7,146 nt of DNA from an uncultured Clostridia bacterium (GCA_947166205.1 CAMVDI010000093.1:1-7146); one strand, 5' to 3'; shown: positions 1 through 6,481, counted from the first letter of the stretch. The notes: generated from the letters alone by a model not told the origin. Numbers and translations are program-made.

Positions 1-2075
1 TCAGCGGGGAGAAGCTGGCCGGGGCGCTGAACGAAATGATTCTCGCGGAGGACGTGATCGTCGCCCGGATTCCGGATACGGAAAGCCACGCCATCTATCT
101 GCCGCCCTTCTACTACGCGGAGGCCGGAGTCTGCGCCCGGCTGCTGGCCATCCGGGACGCGGCGTTCGAAAAGGCGCCGGAGGAGCCGGAGGGACCGGCG
201 GAGCAGGAGGGCCCCATCGCGTACGAGGAGACCCAGCTGGAGGCGATCCGGACGGCCAGGACCAGCAAGGTTATGATCCTGACGGGAGGGCCGGGAACCG
301 GGAAAAGCACCACCACCATGGGCATTATCCGGGCCCTGGGCGGTATGCGGATCCTGCTGGCCGCCCCCACCGGGCGGGCAGCCAAAAGGCTGTCCGAGGT
401 CACGGGGATGGAGGCGAAAACCATCCACCGGCTGCTGGAGTTCAAGCCGCCGGAGGGATACCGGCGGCGGGAGGATCACCCCCTGGAGGGGGACGCCCTC
501 ATCATCGACGAGTGCTCCATGGTGGACGTGATGCTGATGTATTCCCTGCTGCGGGCCGTGCCGGACGGGATGCGCGTCATTCTGGTGGGGGATGTGGACC
601 AGCTGCCCTCCGTGGGCGCGGGAAACGTGCTGCGGGACCTGATCCGGAGCGGCGCTTTCCCGGTCATCACCCTGGAGAAGATTTTCCGCCAGGCGGCGGC
701 CAGCCGCATCATCACCAACGCCCACCGGATCAACCACGGGCAGTTTCCGGACCTTTCCAACGGGAAGGGAACCGACTTCTTCTTCCAGAAATCCGAGGAT
801 CCGGAGCAGGCAGCCGCGCTGATCGTTGACCTGGTGCGGACGCGGCTGCCCAAATACTACGGCATTCCGCCCCAGGCGATCCAGGTGCTGACCCCGATGC
901 AGCGCGGCGCAGTGGGGGCCGCGGCGCTGAACCAGGCGCTGCAGGCGGCGGTGAATCCGCCCCGGGCGGGCGCGGGAGGCGGGGACGCGGAGCTGCACCG
1001 GGGCGGGACCGCCTTCCGGGCCGGCGACAAGGTCATGCAGATCCGGAACAACTACGACAAGGAAGTCTTCAACGGGGATATCGGCATCATCCGGAGCATC
1101 GATCCCGAGGAGAGGACCCTCACGGTTCTGTTTGACGACCGGGATATCGCCTACGACGTGAGCGAGCTGGACGAGATCGTGCTGGCCTACGCGACCACCG
1201 TCCACAAGGCCCAGGGGGCGGAGTATCCCGTGGTGGTGATGCCCGTCATGATGAGCCACTACATGATGCTGCAGCGGAATCTGCTGTATACCGGGGTGAC
1301 CCGGGCGAAGAAGGCCATGGTGCTCATCGGCCAGAGGAAGGCGGTGGGTCTGTGCCTCCGGAACGTGTCCGTCTCCCGGAGAAACACCCTGCTGGCGGAG
1401 AGACTGGCGGGTAAGCCGGTGGACCGGGAGGATCCCGGAACCCTGCCCTGCGGCATTCCGGAGGATCGGTTCATCTGCTTTGACGTTGAGACCCCGAACG
1501 CCCGGAATGACCGGATCAGCGCCATCGGCATCTCCGTGGTGGAGGGGGGACGCGTCACGGAGGAATTCTTCAGCTATGTCAACCCGGAAGAGCCCTTCGA
1601 CGACTTCAACACGAAGCTGACCGGGATCAGCGCCGAAACCGTATCCGGGGCCCCCACCTTCCGGGAGCTCTGGCCCCGGATCCGGCCGATCCTGTCCGGG
1701 GGCATCCTGACGGCCCACAACGCACCCTTCGATCTGGGGGTGCTGACCAAATGCCTCCGGGACTACGGCATCTCCTGGAGAGCCGCGACGCCGTACATCT
1801 GCACGGTTCAGATCGGCCGGAAGGAGCTGCCGGAGATCGGCCACAGGCTGAACGAGATGTGCAGGCATTATCAGATCGATCTGAACCACCATCAGGCGGA
1901 CAGCGACAGCCGGGCCTGCGCGGAGATCCTGATCCGGTATCTGCGGGACGGCGTCCCCGCGGCGGCCTACAGGAAAAGCTGGAGGCTGGGACAGGAATTG
2001 CAAAGCCGCCCGCGGCATGATATAATCTCTGCCGAATCAAAGGGAGACCCCCTTTTGCACGGAAAGGAGCACTGA
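1..2075 (+). CDS. RecD2-like 5'-3' DNA helicase fused to a C-terminal DEDDh 3'-5' exonuclease (5'-partial)
   Basis: The reading frame is open from base 3, so the true start and the N-terminal OB and helix-hairpin-helix region of RecD2 lie upstream. Residues are numbered here from the ATG at 36, which is internal. All SF1B helicase motifs are visible: Walker A GGPGTGKST (84-92, Lys90), Walker B IDECSMVD (157-164), motif III GDVDQLPSVGAG (185-196), LEKIFRQ (213-219), motif IV LTPMQRG (285-291), the SH3-like insert around GDKVMQIRNNYD (330-341), motif V VHKAQG (389-394) and motif VI YTGVTRAK (418-425). A RecD2 normally ends near RNTLLAERL (449-457). Here a linker follows, then a full DnaQ/PolC-type nuclease: ExoI FDVET (Asp483, Glu485), ExoII HNAPFD (Asp566) and ExoIII HHQADSD (His619, Asp624). 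RecD2 unwinds duplexes 5'-3' from single-stranded tails and acts in replication-fork and repair work; the nuclease would digest 3' ends. All catalytic residues are present, so both activities are expected (inference). The stop lies 7 bases before the next gene, and the last ~25 codons also hold that gene's promoter. The gene symbol is withheld because of the fusion. Confidence 0.93.
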   Translation, partial: SGEKLAGALNEMILAEDVIVARIPDTESHAIYLPPFYYAEAGVCARLLAIRDAAFEKAPEEPEGPAEQEGPIAYEETQLEAIRTARTSKVMILTGGPGTGKSTTTMGIIRALGGMRILLAAPTGRAAKRLSEVTGMEAKTIHRLLEFKPPEGYRRREDHPLEGDALIIDECSMVDVMLMYSLLRAVPDGMRVILVGDVDQLPSVGAGNVLRDLIRSGAFPVITLEKIFRQAAASRIITNAHRINHGQFPDLSNGKGTDFFFQKSEDPEQAAALIVDLVRTRLPKYYGIPPQAIQVLTPMQRGAVGAAALNQALQAAVNPPRAGAGGGDAELHRGGTAFRAGDKVMQIRNNYDKEVFNGDIGIIRSIDPEERTLTVLFDDRDIAYDVSELDEIVLAYATTVHKAQGAEYPVVVMPVMMSHYMMLQRNLLYTGVTRAKKAMVLIGQRKAVGLCLRNVSVSRRNTLLAERLAGKPVDREDPGTLPCGIPEDRFICFDVETPNARNDRISAIGISVVEGGRVTEEFFSYVNPEEPFDDFNTKLTGISAETVSGAPTFRELWPRIRPILSGGILTAHNAPFDLGVLTKCLRDYGISWRAATPYICTVQIGRKELPEIGHRLNEMCRHYQIDLNHHQADSDSRACAEILIRYLRDGVPAAAYRKSWRLGQELQSRPRHDIISAESKGDPLLHGKEH
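1998..2026 (+). promoter_or_regulatory. Sigma-A-type promoter with extended -10, inside the end of the helicase gene
   Basis: The -35 is TTGCAA (1998-2003) and the -10 is a perfect TATAAT (2021-2026), with an exact 17-base spacer. TG lies one base upstream of the -10 (2018-2019), giving an extended -10. The expected transcription start is near 2033, leaving a leader of about 50 bases before the DUF1858 start at 2083. In GC-rich DNA such a match is unlikely by chance. It overlaps the last codons of the upstream gene, past its exonuclease motifs. It probably drives the DUF1858 gene and perhaps the AEC transporter gene. Confidence 0.75.
2039..2055 (+). other. Small hairpin near the predicted 5' end of the DUF1858 transcript
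   Basis: AAAGGG (2039-2044) pairs with CCCTTT (2050-2055) across a 5-base loop, giving 6 perfect base pairs. It starts about 6 bases after the predicted transcription start. The following bases are TG, not a T run, so a terminator role is unlikely. It also lies within the coding end of the helicase gene. A role in mRNA stability or translation is only an inference. Confidence 0.35.
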
Positions 2076-2082
2076 AACAAAA

Positions 2083-2286
2083 ATGGAAGTGACCGAAAAG
2101 ACCCTGGTCGGAGAAATCGTCATGAATCACCCGGAAGCGGTGGAGATCCTGATGTCCATCGGCATGCACTGCCTGGGCTGCCCCGCCAGCCAGATGGAAA
2201 GCCTCGAGGACGCCTGCATGGTGCACGGATTTGACCCTGAACCCATCGTAAAAGCCATCAACGAGCGGATCGCCGCGGCCGGCTGA
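2083..2286 (+). CDS. DUF1858 domain protein (prismane-associated 'redox disulfide' family)
   Basis: This is a complete 67-residue protein, the usual length of a stand-alone DUF1858 protein. The family signature is the segment GMHCLGCPAS at residues 27-36, with a Cys30-x2-Cys33 pair, flanked by a helix with HPEAVEILMSIG before it and ESLEDACMVHG after it. The family was named from its association with the hybrid-cluster protein (prismane) and is proposed to form a redox-active disulfide; its biochemical role is not established. It is probably cytoplasmic, with no signal peptide or membrane segment. The start is ATG with an AAGGAG ribosome binding site at 2064-2069, 13 bases away, which is somewhat long. 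No hybrid-cluster gene is visible here, so this copy is not next to its namesake partner. It probably has its own promoter at 1998-2026. Confidence 0.93.
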   Translation: MEVTEKTLVGEIVMNHPEAVEILMSIGMHCLGCPASQMESLEDACMVHGFDPEPIVKAINERIAAAG

Positions 2287-2343
2287 GAGAAAAGGATCGG
2301 CCGGAAAAGCCGGAGCGCGTGAGAGAGATTGCGGAAAAACAGC

Positions 2344-2353
2344 GGGAGGAGGG
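2344..2353 (+). promoter_or_regulatory. Strong ribosome binding site that sets the TTG start of the AEC transporter
   Basis: GGGAGGAGGG contains a perfect AGGAGG (2347-2352), six bases before the in-frame TTG at 2359. The earlier in-frame TTG at 2329 has no comparable site, and it would add a charged 10-residue extension before the first membrane helix. The site therefore favours 2359 as the true start. Confidence 0.8.
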
Positions 2354-2358
2354 CGCGC

Positions 2359-3270
2359 TTGATCACCATCCTGACGAGAGCGGGATGCTTTGTTGCCGTC
2401 ATCCTGCTGGGCTATGTGCTGAAACGGATCCGGTACTTCGCCCCGGAGGATTTCGGGGTGCTGTCCCGGATCGTGCTCCGGATCACGCTGACCGGAGCGA
2501 TCGTTACCAGCTTCTCCGGAAAGGAGCTGGACGCCTCGCTGCTGACGCTGTCGGCGGTGGGACTGGGATTCGGCTTTCTGATCATGGGCACGGAATTTCT
2601 GCTGAACCGGCGGAGAGGGAAGGACGCTCAGGCTTTCGCCGTTCTGAACGGAGCGGGATGCAATATCGGCAATTTCGTCATGCCCTTTGCCCAGAGCTTC
2701 CTCGGCGCCGCGGGGGTGATGGCGGTCAGCCTTTACGACGTGGGAAACAGCATCATCTGCCTGGGCGGGGCCTACAGCGCGGCGGCCGCGATTCAGGGCG
2801 GAAAGGGCAGCTTTTCCCCCCGCGGGCTGCTGAAAACCATTGTGAAATCCGTTCCGCTGATGACCTACCTGCTGATGACGGCCCTGTGCCTGGCCCATGT
2901 GACGCTGCCCGGCCCCGTGCTGGAGCTGGCGGGTCTGATCGGCGCCGCCAACCCCTTTCTGGCCATGCTGATGATCGGGATCGGATTCCGGCTCGGCAGC
3001 CGGGCACGGATGGGCGAGGTGCTGCGGATCCTGATTCCCCGGTATGCCCTGGGAATCGGGCTGGCCGTGATCAGCTACACGCTGATCCCGCTGCCGGAAT
3101 CCGCCCGACAGGCCCTGGTGATCGGTTTCGTCAGCCCCGTGGCCAGCGCCGCTCCCGCCTATACAGCCAGCCTCGGGGGAGACTACGAGCTGGCTTCGGC
3201 GGTCAATTCCTTCTCCATTCTGACGAGCATTGTCCTGATCGTTGCCGCGCTGATGATCATGGGCGTATGA
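2359..3270 (+). CDS. AEC (auxin efflux carrier) family transporter
   Basis: This is a 303-residue integral membrane protein, typical in length for bacterial AEC permeases of the malate or organic-acid type. About ten hydrophobic segments can be picked out, at roughly residues 4-22, 36-52, 58-82, 94-115, 118-145, 163-181, 186-212, 222-245, 250-272 and 280-302. They form the family's two inverted five-helix halves. The conserved crossover signatures are present: NIGNFVMPF (102-110) in the first half, and SPVASAAPAY followed by GGDYELASA (259-281) in the second. Members export or import organic anions or similar small molecules across the cytoplasmic membrane; the substrate cannot be inferred here. 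The TTG start is chosen for the AGGAGG site six bases upstream. The gene begins 72 bases after the DUF1858 stop with no clear promoter or terminator between, so co-transcription is plausible. A probable terminator lies at 3365-3410. Confidence 0.9.
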   Translation: MITILTRAGCFVAVILLGYVLKRIRYFAPEDFGVLSRIVLRITLTGAIVTSFSGKELDASLLTLSAVGLGFGFLIMGTEFLLNRRRGKDAQAFAVLNGAGCNIGNFVMPFAQSFLGAAGVMAVSLYDVGNSIICLGGAYSAAAAIQGGKGSFSPRGLLKTIVKSVPLMTYLLMTALCLAHVTLPGPVLELAGLIGAANPFLAMLMIGIGFRLGSRARMGEVLRILIPRYALGIGLAVISYTLIPLPESARQALVIGFVSPVASAAPAYTASLGGDYELASAVNSFSILTSIVLIVAALMIMGV

Positions 3271-3277
3271 ATGAGTA

Positions 3278-3302
3278 CCCCGGGAGCCGAAGGCTTCCGG
3301 GG
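3278..3302 (+). other. GC-rich hairpin just after the AEC stop codon
   Basis: CCCCGGGAGCC (3278-3288) pairs with GGCTTCCGGGG (3292-3302) around a GAA loop. This gives 11 pairs with one G-U. It starts 8 bases after the AEC stop and is followed by only three T's, so it is at best a weak intrinsic terminator. It may instead protect the mRNA 3' end. Its core recurs in the hairpin at 3384-3399. Confidence 0.6.
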
Positions 3303-3320
3303 TTTGCTGCGTTCAGGCCG

Positions 3321-3344
3321 CGCCGGGCAGGGCCATGCCCGGCG
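3321..3344 (+). other. Perfect 9-bp hairpin in the intergenic region
   Basis: CGCCGGGCA (3321-3329) pairs perfectly with TGCCCGGCG (3336-3344) around a 6-base loop. There is no T run after it. It is the middle one of three stem-loops in the gap between the AEC and SNF2 genes, and its function is unknown. Confidence 0.5.
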
Positions 3345-3364
3345 GCAGGCCTTCACTGGGGCGG

Positions 3365-3410
3365 GGCGGACGGGGGAGGACCTGGAGCCTGCGGCTTCCG
3401 CCTTTTTTTT
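3365..3410 (+). terminator. Probable intrinsic (Rho-independent) terminator
   Basis: GGCGGA (3365-3370) pairs with TCCGCC (3397-3402), immediately followed by eight T's (3403-3410). An inner stem AGCC/GGCT (3386-3389 with 3393-3396) stacks directly on the outer stem, leaving a 15-base bulge on the left arm. The outer stem plus T8 is terminator-like, although the large bulge is unusual. It would end transcription of the DUF1858-AEC unit about 140 bases past the AEC stop and insulate the SNF2 gene. Confidence 0.6.
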
Positions 3411-3486
3411 GCCCGGGGATCCGGAAACAAGGCAGGAAAAGGGATTCCCGGCGCAGAAATAACGCATGTTAAGCATTTTTTATCAC

Positions 3487-3493
3487 GGGAGGA
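3487..3493 (+). promoter_or_regulatory. Ribosome binding site that sets the TTG start of the SNF2 gene
   Basis: GGGAGGA lies 7 bases before the TTG at 3501. The same frame stays open upstream to 2319, but that stretch overlaps the AEC gene in another frame and has no matching start signal. The next candidate, the ATG at 3594, has an AGGAGG only two bases away, which is too close. This site therefore supports 3501. Confidence 0.75.
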
Positions 3494-3500
3494 CGCGGGG

Positions 3501-6416
3501 TTGTACGGAAGAGAGACTGAAGGAGCGGAGACGGAGCTGCAGCGGGAGGCGCCCCGGCGGGGAGAAGAATTCCGGGCGCTGATCGAGGAGGAGATGCCGG
3601 CGGAGGGCAATCTTCGGCTGGAGCTGACGCTGGTCATGCCCCGGGAGGGGGAGAGCGCCCTGCGCGCGGGGCTGCGGGTCGGGGACCGGAAATGGTACGT
3701 GGTCCGGGACATTCCCGCCTTCCTCCGGGCCAGGCGGGAGAGGCAGTCCCTGCCCTTTCAGAGCAAATTCGTCTACGAACCCGCCTGGATGCACTTTTCC
3801 GCGGAGAACGAGCGGATCCTGGCGATGATGGAGCGGATGACCGATGCTTTCAGGACGGGGGGATGGAGCCCGACACAGGCGGAAGCCAGGCTGATACCCG
3901 TTCCGGACAGCAGCGCCGAAAACCTGCTGGATACCCTGCGGGAATCCGGCCTGGGCCTCCGGATCATGCGGCCGGACGGGGAGATCCGATCCTTTTCGGA
4001 GATCCAGGAGGCCCAGATCCCGATCCGCGCGGAATGCAGGCTGAATCCCCGGGGGCTTCAGGTCTACTGCGCGCTGCCTGAAGGCGCGGAGACCCTGGTG
4101 CGGAGCTGCGGATACATCCTTTGGGGGGACACGCTCTGCCGGATGCCCCGGGCACAGCGGCCCCTGATCCGCTTTCTGCGGGAGAAGGGGACCGACGGGA
4201 AAATCCGGATGGATTATCCGACGGACGGGATGAGCGGCGCCGCGGGGGAGATCCTGCCCTGGCTGAAGAGCAGGTGCGCCGTTGAGATGAGCGACGAGCT
4301 GCGGGAGATGCTGGTGCGCCGGCCCCTGGAGGCCCGGGTCTATCTGGACCGGGAGGGCCGCAGCGTGGCGGCCCGGGTGGCCTTCCGATACGGGGAGACG
4401 GAGCTGAATCCCTTCTCCCGGGAGCGGATTCAGATCTCCCCGGAGAAGGGCGGGAAGCTGCTGCTCCGGGACGGAACCGGGGAACAGCGGGTGCTGGATA
4501 TTCTGGCGGACGCGGGCTTCCGCGTGACAAAGGACAGCATCCGCCTGAGCCGGGAGGATTCGGTTTACCGTTTCCTGCAGGAGGGGGTCCGCCGGCTGGG
4601 GGAGGTCAGCCAGGTTTTTCTGAGCAAGGACTTCCGGAAGATGTACGTCCGCCGGCCCAGCCTTCGGGGCGGCCTGCGGATGGAGGAAGGCCGGCTGATG
4701 ATCTCCCTCGAGGTGGAGGGCGAACCTACGGAAGAGATTCTCGGGATCATGGAAGCACTGAGCCGGTCCAGAAGCTATTACCGGATGAAGGACGGTACCT
4801 TCCTGAACCTGGAAGGCCTCCGGGAGCTGAAGGAGGAGGCGGAGGCGGTCCGGGAGGCTGCGGAGCGGGACGGAGCCCTGATGGAGCGGAACGCGCTGGC
4901 GCTGCGGGGATACCGGGCTGCCTATCTGGTCCGCATGCTGCAGGAATCCGGCATCCCAGTGGAGACGGACGAATCCGTCACGGAGATTACGGAGGAAATC
5001 GAAGGAAAACGCCGGGGCGGAGACGCGCCGGAGACGGATATTCCCCTGCGGGAATACCAGCGGCGGGGATATGAATGGATGCACATGCTGGACCGGATGC
5101 ACATGGGCGGCGTGCTGGCGGACGATATGGGCCTGGGGAAGACGGTGCAGGTTATCGCGCTGCTGAAGAGCGCCCGGACGGAGAACCGGACCAGCCTGAT
5201 CGTGGCGCCCACCAGCCTGATCTACAACTGGCTCAGCGAAATCCGCCGGTTCGCGCCGGACATGAGCGCCGCGGTCATCACCGGGTCCGCCGCCCAGCGG
5301 GAGAGAATGTGGGCCCATCTTCGGGAGAACGGGGATATCGACGTGGCCGTGACCAGCTATCCCCTGATGCGCCGGGATATCGAATGGATGCGGGATATCC
5401 GCTTCCGGTTCGCCGTGCTGGACGAGGCCCAGAACATCAAAAACGCGGGGAGCATGGCCTCCCAGGCGGCCAGGAGGCTGACGGCGGACACGCGGCTGGC
5501 GCTGACCGGCACCCCCATGGAGAACGGGATCGGAGAGCTGTGGAGCATCTTTGACTTTGTGCTTCCGGGATACCTGCCCCCCTACCACGTCTTTCTGCGC
5601 AGATATCAGGACGGGATGAACGGGGAGCAGCTGCGGAGCAGGATCCGGCCCTTCCTGACCCGGCGGCTGAAGCAGGACGTGCTTTCCGAGCTGCCGGACA
5701 AGACGGAAATCAGGCTGACGGCGGCCATGACCCCGGAGCAGAAAAACGTCTACATGGCGGCCATGGAGCGGCTGCGGCCCCGGGTGCGCCAGGCCATGGA
5801 GAGCGGCCGGGGAGGCCGGGGCAGGATGGAGATCCTGTCCGCCATTACCGAGCTGCGGGAGATCTGCTGCCATCCCGGGCTGGTGCTGGAGGGATACGAG
5901 GGCGGAAGCGGCAAGGAAGAGATGCTGACGGAGATGCTGCCGGGCCTCATCCGCAGCGGAAGGCGGGCGCTGATCTTCAGCCAGTTCACCTCCATGCTGA
6001 AAAAGCTGCGGGGAACCCTGGAGAAGAGCGGATATCAGGTGCTGTACCTGGACGGGGAAACCCCCGCGGGGGAAAGGCTGGGCCTGACGGAGCGCTTCAA
6101 CGGCGGCGAGGGCCAGCTCTTTCTGATCAGCCTGCGGGCGGGCGGATCCGGGCTGAACCTGACCGGGGCGGACGTGGTCATTCATTACGACCCCTGGTGG
6201 AACCCCGCCGCGGAGGACCAGGCCACCGACCGGGCGCACCGGATCGGCCAGGAGAAGAAAGTGGACGTGATCCGTCTGGTCATGGGCGAAAGCATCGAGG
6301 AGAAGGTCGTTGAGCTGGGAGAAAGGAAGAAGGCCCTGTTCGACCGGCTGATCACCCCGGGCGAATCCGGGCTCGACGCGCTGAGCGAGCAGGAAATCCG
6401 GGATCTGTTTGACTAG
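3501..6416 (+). CDS. SNF2-family DNA-dependent ATPase (bacterial SNF2_assoc type), lacking the SWIM zinc finger
   Basis: This is a 971-residue cytoplasmic Swi2/Snf2 ATPase. Residues from about 35 to 490 form the long, poorly conserved region typical of bacterial SNF2-associated proteins (LRLELTLVMP and WYVVRDIPAFLRA near the start). The motor follows: IPLREYQ (514-520), Walker A DDMGLGKT (541-548, Lys547), Walker B DEAQ (641-644), motif III LTGTPMEN (668-675), IFSQF (825-829), motif V SLRAGGSGLNLT (877-888) and motif VI DRAHRIGQ (910-917). All motor residues are present, so it should be an active double-stranded DNA translocase. Such proteins move along DNA and displace bound proteins; the cellular role of the bacterial branch is poorly defined. 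Relatives commonly begin with a Cys/His SWIM zinc finger of about 100 residues, but no Cys-x-Cys or Cys-His cluster is seen here. The start is TTG at 3501, supported by GGGAGGA at 3487. No DISARM, restriction or other defence genes adjoin it. Confidence 0.93.
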   Translation: MYGRETEGAETELQREAPRRGEEFRALIEEEMPAEGNLRLELTLVMPREGESALRAGLRVGDRKWYVVRDIPAFLRARRERQSLPFQSKFVYEPAWMHFSAENERILAMMERMTDAFRTGGWSPTQAEARLIPVPDSSAENLLDTLRESGLGLRIMRPDGEIRSFSEIQEAQIPIRAECRLNPRGLQVYCALPEGAETLVRSCGYILWGDTLCRMPRAQRPLIRFLREKGTDGKIRMDYPTDGMSGAAGEILPWLKSRCAVEMSDELREMLVRRPLEARVYLDREGRSVAARVAFRYGETELNPFSRERIQISPEKGGKLLLRDGTGEQRVLDILADAGFRVTKDSIRLSREDSVYRFLQEGVRRLGEVSQVFLSKDFRKMYVRRPSLRGGLRMEEGRLMISLEVEGEPTEEILGIMEALSRSRSYYRMKDGTFLNLEGLRELKEEAEAVREAAERDGALMERNALALRGYRAAYLVRMLQESGIPVETDESVTEITEEIEGKRRGGDAPETDIPLREYQRRGYEWMHMLDRMHMGGVLADDMGLGKTVQVIALLKSARTENRTSLIVAPTSLIYNWLSEIRRFAPDMSAAVITGSAAQRERMWAHLRENGDIDVAVTSYPLMRRDIEWMRDIRFRFAVLDEAQNIKNAGSMASQAARRLTADTRLALTGTPMENGIGELWSIFDFVLPGYLPPYHVFLRRYQDGMNGEQLRSRIRPFLTRRLKQDVLSELPDKTEIRLTAAMTPEQKNVYMAAMERLRPRVRQAMESGRGGRGRMEILSAITELREICCHPGLVLEGYEGGSGKEEMLTEMLPGLIRSGRRALIFSQFTSMLKKLRGTLEKSGYQVLYLDGETPAGERLGLTERFNGGEGQLFLISLRAGGSGLNLTGADVVIHYDPWWNPAAEDQATDRAHRIGQEKKVDVIRLVMGESIEEKVVELGERKKALFDRLITPGESGLDALSEQEIRDLFD

Positions 6417-6437
6417 ACGGAGGATCTGTGATAAAAT
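6409..6437 (+). promoter_or_regulatory. Sigma-A-type promoter with extended -10, overlapping the SNF2 stop codon
   Basis: The -35 is TTGACT (6409-6414, 5 of 6 to consensus) and the -10 is TAAAAT (6432-6437, 5 of 6), with an exact 17-base spacer. TG lies one base upstream of the -10 (6429-6430). The expected transcription start is near 6444. The -35 overlaps the last codons and stop of the SNF2 gene. It should drive the lamin-tail-domain gene, leaving a leader of about 68 bases. Confidence 0.75.
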
Positions 6438-6447
6438 TCTTCGGATC

Positions 6448-6481
6448 GGCGCCGGGGTTCCGCGGTTTCCGCGGCGGCGCC
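6448..6481 (+). other. Strong bulged hairpin in the leader of the lamin-tail gene
   Basis: GGCGCCG (6448-6454) pairs with CGGCGCC (6475-6481), and CCGCGG (6460-6465) pairs with CCGCGG (6469-6474) over a TTT loop. A five-base bulge GGGTT sits on the left arm, giving 13 G-C pairs in all. No T run follows, so it is not a normal intrinsic terminator. It would begin about four bases after the predicted transcription start. The ribosome binding site 15 bases downstream stays free. A 5' stabiliser or a protein-binding site are possible roles (inference). Confidence 0.55.

Larger units (their letters stand above)
3271..3500. other. 230-base non-coding gap between the AEC and SNF2 genes
   Basis: The gap holds three stem-loops (3278-3302, 3321-3344, 3365-3402), a T8 tract, a short AT-rich patch around 3455-3485 and the SNF2 ribosome binding site. 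I see no convincing promoter for the SNF2 gene: the best -10-like sequence is TG-T-TAAGCA near 3467-3475, with only two hexamer matches. A 63-codon frame starting at 3271 has no ribosome binding site and no recognisable protein features. No tRNA or known riboswitch is recognisable. Confidence 0.6.

Noticed and set aside
1627..2898. 423-codon minus-strand frame spanning the end of the exonuclease, DUF1858 and the start of the AEC gene
   Set aside because: It crosses three well-supported + strand genes, and its product is compositionally biased with no recognisable motif.
3271..3462. 63-codon frame beginning directly after the AEC stop
   Set aside because: There is no SD of its own, no recognisable protein features, and its sequence is made of the three hairpins and the T8 tract.
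3460..3481. TAAC-GCAT-GTTA stem near six T's as a terminator just before SNF2
   Set aside because: The stem has only four pairs and is separated from the T run by four bases (AGCA remnant). It lies immediately before the SNF2 SD, where termination would block the gene.
2319..3500. Upstream extension of the SNF2 frame from a GTG at 2319
   Set aside because: It runs through the AEC gene in another frame, has no ribosome binding site, and its translation is Arg/Gly/Pro-rich without any domain. The TTG at 3501 has a proper SD.
3483..6239. 918-codon open frame on the minus strand antisense to the SNF2 gene
   Set aside because: The + strand frame has all SNF2 motifs. The antisense translation is low-complexity (rich in Pro, Gln, His, Arg), typical of the shadow of a GC-rich gene, and shows no domain.
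36..6416. A defence island built on RecD2-nuclease plus SNF2 (for example DISARM-like)
   Set aside because: No methylase, phospholipase-D, DUF1998, restriction or toxin gene is present. The two motors are separated by a redox protein, a permease, a terminator and a promoter, so shared function is not supported.
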